Shown piece by piece: positions 24,138 through 30,969 of a DNA stretch of 43,777 nt. The translations under genes were made by a program, and so were the position numbers. Source of the stretch: Bacillus sp. EB600 (lineage in GTDB: Bacteria > Bacillota > Bacilli > Bacillales > Cytobacillaceae); the NCBI RefSeq assembly GCF_024494385.1, contig NZ_JAEVLT010000037.1:1-43777 (forward strand), written 5' to 3'. The notes under the pieces were generated by a model. The model was not told the origin of the DNA. It made no database searches and was given only the letters and a program-made list of their open reading frames with translations. Position 1 is the first letter of the stretch, and every line of letters starts with the position of its first letter.

Positions 24138-25073
24138 ATGGCTGAAATAGTAGCAGGTGTAGCAATGTCACATAGTCCGATGATCATGACAAATGAAGCT
24201 GGCGGCGGAGAAAAGGGGCAGCGTTTTCTAAATACCGTTGCAGAAATGAAAAAATGGCTGGAGGATATGGGAGCAGATGTGATCGTTTTAATTTCGGATG
24301 ATCATTTCAATAGTTATTTTTATGATCATATGCCATCCTTCACGATTGGAATTGATCGATGTGAAGGATGGGGCGACTGGCAAATTCCTGAATACCAAAT
24401 TCCTATCCAGCAAGAATTAGCGAAGCATATTCTTGATACAGGTTTGGCGAACAATGTGGATTTTGCTTTTTCGATGAAGATGAAAGTGGATCATGGCCAC
24501 ACTCAGGCCGTATACTTTTTAAACCCTGATCTAAAGATACCAGTTGTACCGATTGCCGTGAATACAGCAGCACCGCCGCTTCCTACAATGGACCGCTGTT
24601 TCAAAGTCGGAGAAGTTGTCCGTGAAGCAATTGAATCATGGAAAAGCGATAAAAAGGTAGCGATTGTCGCTTCAGGAGGGATCTCTCACTGGGTTCCAAT
24701 TCCAAAGATCGATAGTGAAAAGCCTGAGGATCAAGAGCTAATTAAAGTCCTAACAAATGGCCGTCAAGAAATTGAGCAGCTTGACGAATATTTGAACACG
24801 CGCAAAACACGTGTGACAAGTTTGAAATCCGGACCGGTCAATGAAGAGTGGGATCGTGAATTTTTACAATTGATTACAGAAAAAGACTATCAGGCGCTAA
24901 GACAATGGGGCCCTGACTTTATCGAGGAAAATGGCGGCAATGGCGGTCAGGAAATTCACAACTGGCTTGTGCTGCTAGGAATTCTTAATGGATTTGAGCC
25001 AGAGGTTGCATGTTATGAACCTATTCCAGAATGGGTTACAGGAATGGGCGTTGTGAAGTTCCATAGAGTATAA
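24138..25073 (+). CDS. Extradiol ring-cleavage dioxygenase, LigB (type III) class
   Basis: The 311-residue protein belongs to the LigB superfamily of Fe(II) extradiol dioxygenases and resembles MhpB (2,3-dihydroxyphenylpropionate 1,2-dioxygenase). Iron ligands are probably His12 (SHSPMI), His56 (SDDHFN) and a C-terminal Glu (GGQEIHNW). The acid/base pair corresponds to His119 (VDHGH) and His184 (GGISHW), the two catalytic histidines known in MhpB. It opens the catechol ring next to the hydroxyls. ATG 24138 is preferred over GTG 24129, with AGAGGAG upstream. Biphenyl-type ring hydroxylation is normally paired with an unrelated type I (BphC) enzyme, so this pairing is unusual. Confidence 0.88.
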   Translation: MAEIVAGVAMSHSPMIMTNEAGGGEKGQRFLNTVAEMKKWLEDMGADVIVLISDDHFNSYFYDHMPSFTIGIDRCEGWGDWQIPEYQIPIQQELAKHILDTGLANNVDFAFSMKMKVDHGHTQAVYFLNPDLKIPVVPIAVNTAAPPLPTMDRCFKVGEVVREAIESWKSDKKVAIVASGGISHWVPIPKIDSEKPEDQELIKVLTNGRQEIEQLDEYLNTRKTRVTSLKSGPVNEEWDREFLQLITEKDYQALRQWGPDFIEENGGNGGQEIHNWLVLLGILNGFEPEVACYEPIPEWVTGMGVVKFHRV

Positions 25074-25105
25074 GATATTTTTCAAGTAAACGAGGAGGAT
25101 GTTTT

Positions 25106-25177
25106 ATGTCAATTTGGACAGGTTTGGCGGATATAGCATTTAAAAACTATTATGTGGATGCTGGGCGGCATGAATAA
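25106..25177 (+). pseudogene. Second hydrolase gene, cut at the attachment core
   Basis: ATG 25106 behind GAGGAGG starts MSIWTGLADIAFKNYYVDAG, clearly paralogous to the start of the intact hydrolase (VSIWNELSGIAFKQYYVNAD). After 19 codons it runs into GGGCGGCATGA, is thrown into another frame (GRHE) and stops at 25177. The rest of the gene is missing. The natural hydrolase codons at this point (Ala-Gly-Gly-Met/Val-Asn) could themselves read GCTGGCGGCATGAAT, so crossover within a chance groEL-like sequence is plausible. Confidence 0.8.
25162..25174 (+). repeat. groEL 3'-end-like attachment core, copy 5 (right island end)
   Basis: TGGGCGGCATGAA shares GGGCGGCATGA with the full cores at 1467 and 4667. 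Left of it is the truncated hydrolase. Right of it is a groEL-like terminator and then core-type genes. I take it as the right boundary of the island array. Confidence 0.65.
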
Positions 25178-25197
25178 TAAAAAACCCATTTATAGAA

Positions 25198-25241
25198 GAG
25201 GTCTTTCATCAGTTTACTGAACTGGTGGGAGGCCTTTTTTT
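25198..25241 (+). terminator. Terminator after core copy 5
   Basis: GGTCTTTC pairs (with G-T pairs) with GGGAGGCC around CAGTT / GAACTG, then a T7 run. The layout is the same as the terminator after core copy 1 (1584-1628). Confidence 0.7.
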
Positions 25242-25395
25242 ATTGGTAAATGCAATTATGTTCCAATCTTCGACTCAAACCTTTGAAAACATAATAAGGC
25301 AGTTACAAGCATAAGATTTGTAAGTAAATCAAATAACTCCTTTTTCTATCTGAGATTTGTCCCTTTTTCTTTATTTAAGTGAAGAGGTGGTATCT

Positions 25396-26808
25396 TTGAA
25401 GATTCATGTCGTTCAGTCAGGAAATTCCCTTTGGCAAATTTCACAACTATATGGAGTTACGATCAATCAAATCATTGCAGCCAACCAACTTACGAATGCT
25501 AATCAATTAGTTGTAGGTCAGGCATTAGTAATACCAGAAGCGGCTGGTTATCATATTGTTCAAGCAGGGGAAATGCTGTGGAATATTGCCCAAAAGTATA
25601 AAGTGACAATTGAATCAATTTTAAATGAAAATAAAATCACAAATCCAGCATTAATTTATCCAGGTCAGCGTTTGAAATTACCAACTGATTTTTATGTGGT
25701 AAAAGCCGGAGACACTCTTTGGGCGATTTCAAGAAAATTCGGTGTGCCGGTCCAGGATATCATTCGAGTAAATCAAATTACAAATCCAGCATCCATTTAT
25801 TCAGGCCAAAGATTAATTATTCCTAGCAAGGTAAAACCATTAATTGAAGTAAATGCATATATAACAAATATTGCTGAAGCAGGACAGCAAAATGTAAGGG
25901 AGATAGGAGAATATTTAACCTATCTAAGTCCTTTTAGGTATTCCGTAGTGGAAAACGGAGGCTTAAGTAGTTTTCAAGAAACAGGGCTTTTAAATGTTGC
26001 GGCATCTAAAAATGTTTCCCCATTAATGGCACTTACGAATTTTAAAGAAGGTAAATTTGACTCAAATCTGGCCCATGCAATTTTTATCAATAATGATGTG
26101 CAGGACACTTTACTGAATAACATTGTTCAGGTTTTGAAGGAAAAGAAATATTATGGATTGAACATTGACTTTGAGTATCTCTTTCAACAAGACCGGGAGT
26201 TGTACAATAACTTTTTACGACGGGTAGTGAATCGGCTTCATCCATTAGGTTACTCTGTTTCCACTGCTGTCGCACCGAAGTTAACCAGGGAACAAAAAGG
26301 ATTGCTCTATGAGGCTCATGATTATAAAGCACACGGTGAAATCGTCGACTTTGTTGTCCTTATGACCTATGAGTGGGGTTATTCAGGCGGCCCGCCAATG
26401 GCGGTTGCTCCGATTAGTGAAGTAAGGAAGGTTATCGAATACGCTTTAACTGAAATGCCAAATAGAAAAATTATGATGGGAATGCCTTTATATGGATATG
26501 ATTGGACACTTCCGTTTGTTAAAGGAACATGGGCTCCAACATTAAGTCCGCAAGCAGCTGTTCAATTGGCGATTCGTAAAGGAGTAGCAATACAATATGA
26601 TGAAAAGTCACAGTCACCATTTTTTAATTATGTGGATGAGCAGGGAAAGGAGCATGTTGTTTGGTTTGAAGATGCTCGCAGTGTGCAGGCAAAATACGAT
26701 TTAGTGAAAGAAAAAAACTTACGCGGTGTAAGCTATTGGGTTTTAGGAAATCCGTTCCCGCAAAATTGGTTTGTACTGGCAGATAATTTCCGTATACAAA
26801 AATTTTAA
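25396..26808 (+). CDS. Three-LysM GH18 spore-type glycosidase
   Basis: A 470-residue protein with three N-terminal LysM repeats: IHVVQSGNSLWQIS at about 3, YHIVQAGEMLWNIA at 53 and FYVVKAGDTLWAIS at 101. A GH18 chitinase-like domain follows with the catalytic NIDFE and YEAHDYKAHGEIVDFVVLMT. It resembles SleL/YaaH/YdhD, which bind and cut N-acetylglucosaminyl bonds of spore cortex peptidoglycan. It has no signal peptide, as is usual for these spore proteins. The start is TTG 25396 with AGAGGTGG upstream; a longer frame from 25357 lacks a ribosome site. A close paralogue follows 51 bases later. Confidence 0.88.
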   Translation: MKIHVVQSGNSLWQISQLYGVTINQIIAANQLTNANQLVVGQALVIPEAAGYHIVQAGEMLWNIAQKYKVTIESILNENKITNPALIYPGQRLKLPTDFYVVKAGDTLWAISRKFGVPVQDIIRVNQITNPASIYSGQRLIIPSKVKPLIEVNAYITNIAEAGQQNVREIGEYLTYLSPFRYSVVENGGLSSFQETGLLNVAASKNVSPLMALTNFKEGKFDSNLAHAIFINNDVQDTLLNNIVQVLKEKKYYGLNIDFEYLFQQDRELYNNFLRRVVNRLHPLGYSVSTAVAPKLTREQKGLLYEAHDYKAHGEIVDFVVLMTYEWGYSGGPPMAVAPISEVRKVIEYALTEMPNRKIMMGMPLYGYDWTLPFVKGTWAPTLSPQAAVQLAIRKGVAIQYDEKSQSPFFNYVDEQGKEHVVWFEDARSVQAKYDLVKEKNLRGVSYWVLGNPFPQNWFVLADNFRIQKF

Positions 26809-26859
26809 ATAGGAATGGAGGTCTTTTCCCTTATCGCAAAAAAGTAAAGGGGGAGTACG

Positions 26860-28281
26860 ATGATTATCCATGTTGTGCAAAGGGGAGAAACGTTATGGCA
26901 AATTGCTAATCGATATAAGGTTGATATTCCACAAATCGTACAGACGAATGGACTTCAAAATGCTAATTTACTAGTCGTCGGTCAGGCATTAATAGTACCA
27001 ACCAATGATACGATTCATGTTGTACGATCGGGCGAGGCGCTATGGTTGATTGCTCAAAGGTACGGTACGACAGTTGATGCAATCGTGCGTGCGAATCAGA
27101 TTGTCAATCCAGCAGCAATTTCCCCTGGGATGACATTACGTATTCCTCCACTGATGCATACTATTCAACCTGGAGAAGCATTATGGCAAATTGCTGGGCG
27201 TTATCAAACGACAATACAGGCTATTATAAAAGCAAATCGAATTCAAAATCCTAACTTGCTGTATCCTGGCATAACGCTAGTCATTCCAAGAAAAAAGCCT
27301 ACAATTGAAACTAACGCATTTACTTATCATTCAGGTGAAGCAGTTAAACAAATGGTTGGGGAAGTTGCTGAACATTTAACCTATCTTGCTCCTTTCGCTT
27401 ATGTCATTCAAGAAGATGGCTCGCTTATTTTATACATGGAAAATGATCGGGATGCCATCGATGCAGCAATCGCCAAAAGTGCCATACCAATGATGTCCAT
27501 TACCAATTTTACTGCAACCAAAGCCGGTCAGAATATTGCACATTCCGTTTTGGCAAGTCAACAAAATAGAGAAGTGTTGTTAAAAAATATAGTGTCAATC
27601 ATGAAGGAAAAGGGATATAAAGGATTAAATATTGATTTTGAAAATGTTTTACCGGAAGATCGAGAGCTTTATAACCAGTTTCTTCAACATGCAGTTGATG
27701 TTCTTCATGGTGATGGATATTTTGTATCAACTTCACTGGCGCCCAAGGAAAGCGCAGCACAAAAAGGATTATTATATGAAGCACATGATTATGCAGCACA
27801 TGGCAGGATTGTCGATTTTGTTGTCCTGATGACCTATGAGTGGGGTTATCGACTTGGACCGCCGCAAGCTGTTTCGCCATTAAATAAGATAAAAGATGTG
27901 TTAAATTATGCAGTTTCAGTTATTCCACGAGAGAAAATTCTGATGGGATTTCAGTTGTATGCGAGAGATTGGATTATCCCACATATTAGTGGTCAGGAAG
28001 CTGAAACCTATAGCCCACAGGAGGCTATTTCTCGGGCTGTACAACATGGCGTAACCATTCAATATAACTCCGTAGCGGCCTCGCCATATTTCCATTACAC
28101 TGATGCACAAGGAAGACAACACGAGGTATGGTTTGAAGATGCACGGAGTGCACAAGCAAAGTTTGATACCATAAAAGAATATAATTTGCGTGGTGTAAGT
28201 TATTGGGTATTAGGTTATCCTTACCCGCAAAATTGGGTATTGCTAGAGGATAATTTTACTATAAAGAAAATAACTACTTAA
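26860..28281 (+). CDS. Three-LysM GH18 glycosidase, tandem paralogue
   Basis: A 473-residue protein of the same plan as the gene before it. Its three LysM repeats are IHVVQRGETLWQIA, IHVVRSGEALWLIA and MHTIQPGEALWQIA. The GH18 domain has NIDFENVLPED and the same HDYAAHGRIVDFVVLMT and FEDARSAQAKF phrases. The two genes clearly arose by tandem duplication and have since diverged, mostly in the central GH18 part. It probably also cleaves cortex fragments during germination or attaches to the spore wall. AAAGGGGGAG precedes the ATG, so both genes are likely one transcript, closed by the strong stem at 28324. Confidence 0.88.
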   Translation: MIIHVVQRGETLWQIANRYKVDIPQIVQTNGLQNANLLVVGQALIVPTNDTIHVVRSGEALWLIAQRYGTTVDAIVRANQIVNPAAISPGMTLRIPPLMHTIQPGEALWQIAGRYQTTIQAIIKANRIQNPNLLYPGITLVIPRKKPTIETNAFTYHSGEAVKQMVGEVAEHLTYLAPFAYVIQEDGSLILYMENDRDAIDAAIAKSAIPMMSITNFTATKAGQNIAHSVLASQQNREVLLKNIVSIMKEKGYKGLNIDFENVLPEDRELYNQFLQHAVDVLHGDGYFVSTSLAPKESAAQKGLLYEAHDYAAHGRIVDFVVLMTYEWGYRLGPPQAVSPLNKIKDVLNYAVSVIPREKILMGFQLYARDWIIPHISGQEAETYSPQEAISRAVQHGVTIQYNSVAASPYFHYTDAQGRQHEVWFEDARSAQAKFDTIKEYNLRGVSYWVLGYPYPQNWVLLEDNFTIKKITT

Positions 28282-28323
28282 GCCATTAAATGAACCCCCG
28301 AACAAACCCTCCAATAGTTGAGG

Positions 28324-28371
28324 GCAGCACAAAAAGACTACTTTCAAAACAAAGTGGTCTTTTTGTGCTGC
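28324..28371 (+). terminator. Long inverted repeat / terminator
   Basis: GCAGCACAAAAAGAC pairs with GTCTTTTTGTGCTGC, continuing to ACTACTTT / AAAGTGGT; the stem is about 21 base pairs with a 6-base loop. The T-run is inside the stem, so it may end transcription in both directions. Confidence 0.7.
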
Positions 28372-28542
28372 TAAAATTTGTCTTCCTAGATACTTTGGTA
28401 TTGAGACATTTAAAGTATTTTTACTAGAAACCGTATTCATATTCGGAAAGCGTTTTTTGTTAAGGGAATTTTAAAAGTGGTAAGTTATCTTTTAAAAGTG
28501 GAAACAGTTAAATTGGTAAAAAGAAAGCAAGGAGGATTTCAA

Positions 28543-29022
28543 ATGGCAAAAATGGGTAAACAATGGGTGCTTTTATGTTCAGCAGCGGTTGCAGCGGTTT
28601 ATGCCACCGGGTACTTTTCTACAGAAGCCCAGGCAGTCAAACTGGAATCGCAGCAAGCTCAAATCAGCATTCAAGCGAAAACCAATCAATCAAGTGTTAG
28701 TTTGGCAAACAATAACCAAACAAATCAAACAAATCAAACAAACCAAATAAAACAGTTATATAAAAATGGGACCTTTACAGGTTCGGGAATGAATCGTCGT
28801 GGTTCGATAGAAGTAGCAGTTACGTTGAAAAACGATAAAATAATGGATGTCCAAATTAGTAATTGGGGCATGCACTATTCTGAAAGTGATGTAGTGGGAC
28901 TCCCTGATGAAGTACTACAAAAGCAAAATGCTCAGGTAAATAATGTTTCAGGGGCAACTTACAGTACCCAAGCTTTTGAGGATGCTGTACAAGCCGCACT
29001 TTCTCAGGCGCAAAATGCGTAA
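28543..29022 (+). CDS. Extracytoplasmic FMN-binding domain protein
   Basis: A 159-residue exported protein with an N-terminal signal/anchor (WVLLCSAAVAAVYATGYFS), a low-complexity Asn-Gln-Thr linker (residues about 58-70), and an FMN_bind domain ending in the flavinylation motif SGATYST. The Thr of this motif is the site where ApbE attaches FMN. The flavinylated domain then shuttles electrons outside the membrane. ATG 28543 has GGAGG eight bases before it; longer in-frame starts lack one. Its stop overlaps the start of the ApbE gene, so the flavin donor enzyme is co-made. Confidence 0.88.
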   Translation: MAKMGKQWVLLCSAAVAAVYATGYFSTEAQAVKLESQQAQISIQAKTNQSSVSLANNNQTNQTNQTNQIKQLYKNGTFTGSGMNRRGSIEVAVTLKNDKIMDVQISNWGMHYSESDVVGLPDEVLQKQNAQVNNVSGATYSTQAFEDAVQAALSQAQNA

Positions 29023-29911
29023 GATGAGAAAAACAAAACTATATATGGATACTGTTGTAGATATTCAGGTTGTCATTTGGAAACTAACATCTAAAGAAGA
29101 AGCGGAAGCAAAAGCGGATCTAGCCTTTGAGGCTTTCCGCAATGTAGAACAGGCCTGTAGTCGTTTTAGCCCGGATAGTGAATTAATGCTCGCCTGTCGA
29201 GAAGTGGAAAAACCAGTCCAAATAAGTCCTTTTTTATTTGAACCCCTTAAGATCGCGTTAGAAATGGCAAAATTAACGGATGGTGTCTTTGATCCAACCA
29301 TTGGGAAAGTCATGGAAGAGCAAGGATATAATCGCCATTACTTGACAGGCGAACACATGAAAAGCCCTTCTGATGATGTGGTCACGTATCGGGATATTAT
29401 TTTAGATGAACGAGGCCATACAATCTATTTAACCAAGCCGCTTGTTGTTGATTTAGGAGCGGTTGCGAAAGGATTTGCGATCGATTTGGCTGTAAATGAG
29501 CTGAAAGATTTTGCAGGGTTTGTTGTTAATGCCGGCGGTGATCTGTTTGCAGGCGGAGTGGATGAGAATGGGAGCCCCTGGAAGATTGGTATTCAGCATC
29601 CTGAGAGGAAGGATCAAATCATCACTAAAATTGAAATTTCTAATCAAGCTGTATGTACATCAGGAAGTTACGAGCGCAGGAATGCTAACATTCCTGGTAT
29701 GCACCACATCATTAACCCAAAAACGAAGCATTCACCAAATGACTGGGTCAGCTGTAGTATCATTGCCCCGTTCGCTATGCTGGCGGATGTATTTTCGACA
29801 GCAGTATTTCTGCTTGGCAGAGAAAAAGGGCAGGCGTTACTCAAGAGTGTTGATTTAAAGGGACTTTTTATCACATCAGATTTAGAAATGGTTTCTGTAG
29901 GAGGAGTATAA
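29015..29911 (+). CDS. apbE: FAD:protein FMN transferase (ApbE)
   Basis: A 298-residue ApbE-family enzyme: FSPDSELMLA, VVDLGAVAKGFAIDLA, VNAGGDLFAGG, TSGSYERRN and HHIINPKTK are the FAD- and Mg-binding phrases. It moves the FMN half of FAD onto a Thr of proteins carrying SGATxST, here the product of the preceding gene. No lipobox or signal peptide is visible, which is unlike many exported ApbE proteins. The start is ATG 29015 (8 bases inside the previous gene) or 29024, both translationally coupled. The membrane protein gene follows directly after the stop. Confidence 0.9.
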   Translation: MRKMRKTKLYMDTVVDIQVVIWKLTSKEEAEAKADLAFEAFRNVEQACSRFSPDSELMLACREVEKPVQISPFLFEPLKIALEMAKLTDGVFDPTIGKVMEEQGYNRHYLTGEHMKSPSDDVVTYRDIILDERGHTIYLTKPLVVDLGAVAKGFAIDLAVNELKDFAGFVVNAGGDLFAGGVDENGSPWKIGIQHPERKDQIITKIEISNQAVCTSGSYERRNANIPGMHHIINPKTKHSPNDWVSCSIIAPFAMLADVFSTAVFLLGREKGQALLKSVDLKGLFITSDLEMVSVGGV

Positions 29912-30739
29912 ATGACAGCAAAGAAATGGCTTAAAACGCCAAAAGGTTTTGTAACAATGGCGATGATTACTTATTTGCTTGTCGCCTCGATGGGGTCTAA
30001 AGAATTAGCGGGTATTAGGAATGGTTTTGTGGCAGTTCTTATTTCCATCATCGTGGACATCCTTTGCAATGTAATAAAAAAACGAAAGTGGAGTATGCCA
30101 GATGGAGCTGTTATTACAGGGCTAATTATTTCCCTTATCCTAAGCACAGCGACTTCTCTTGGAGTCATTGCGTGGACAGTCGTTATTGCTATTTTGTCTA
30201 AGCATCTTTTGGTTTATAAGAAAAAGCCAATCTTTAATCCTGCAGCTTTTGGTTTGCTTTTATCCGTTCTGCTTTTTCAAACAGGACAAAGCTGGTGGGG
30301 GGCTTTTGGAGATCTTCCTGTATGGACCATTTTGTTTCTCTTAGTTGGCGGTTATAAAGTTACCAACCGAGTAAATAAATTTCCTCAGGTTTTTTCCTTT
30401 TTGGGTACATCTTTTTTTCTTTTGCTACTGATGGGGCATTTTAATATCGGTGGTGCAGTGGATGCACTCCGGCCGCCATTTATTAATGCTACTCTGTTCT
30501 TTGGATTTTTCATGCTGACAGACCCGCCAACATCACCTGGTAAAGATAAAGATCAAATTGTGTTTGGCATTCTTACGGCAGTTTCAGGAACAGTAATATA
30601 TGGGTTTTTCGGTGGATTGATGTATTTGTTTATAGGATTGTTGATCGGAAATTTTTACTCTTTCCTAAAAAAACGCTCTGTTTCAAAGGTATCAGTGAAT
30701 CGGTCAACTGTAAGAAGTACCAAAGGTATGCTTAGTTAA
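29912..30739 (+). CDS. NqrB/RnfD-like membrane redox protein
   Basis: A 275-residue protein with about eight membrane segments. IFNPAAFGLLLSV and FFMLTDPPTSPGKD are the signature segments of NqrB/RnfD subunits of ion-pumping NADH:quinone or ferredoxin:NAD oxidoreductases. It lacks the long N-terminal extension of true NqrB, and the other five Nqr/Rnf subunits are not present. With the flavinylated protein and ApbE it forms a minimal transmembrane electron route of the kind described for Gram-positive extracellular flavin systems; the electron donor and acceptor are not shown. GGAGGAG lies inside the ApbE 3' end, so the three genes are one operon. Confidence 0.8.
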   Translation: MTAKKWLKTPKGFVTMAMITYLLVASMGSKELAGIRNGFVAVLISIIVDILCNVIKKRKWSMPDGAVITGLIISLILSTATSLGVIAWTVVIAILSKHLLVYKKKPIFNPAAFGLLLSVLLFQTGQSWWGAFGDLPVWTILFLLVGGYKVTNRVNKFPQVFSFLGTSFFLLLLMGHFNIGGAVDALRPPFINATLFFGFFMLTDPPTSPGKDKDQIVFGILTAVSGTVIYGFFGGLMYLFIGLLIGNFYSFLKKRSVSKVSVNRSTVRSTKGMLS

Positions 30740-30807
30740 AAGTTGGAAAGAGAATATAAATTTTTCAATTAAAACCAACCTGTCAGCCGAAGATGACTTA
30801 TAATAAA

Positions 30808-30842
30808 GAGATAAAAAAGGTCAATCTTTTTTATCTCCTTTT
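30808..30842 (+). terminator. Terminator of the flavinylation operon
   Basis: GAGATAAAAAAG and CTTTTTTATCTC surround a 6-base loop, followed by CTTTTG. Confidence 0.8.
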
Positions 30843-30969
30843 GTATTTACTTACCTTTTGCTGCACAAATTAGGCAGGAGAGTATGTAAAGTATCCTAGT
30901 CCAGATGTAGAAGTAATTTTTCGTTTTTTAACCTTCATGAACGAAACAAATTAAGAAAGTAGAGCTAAG

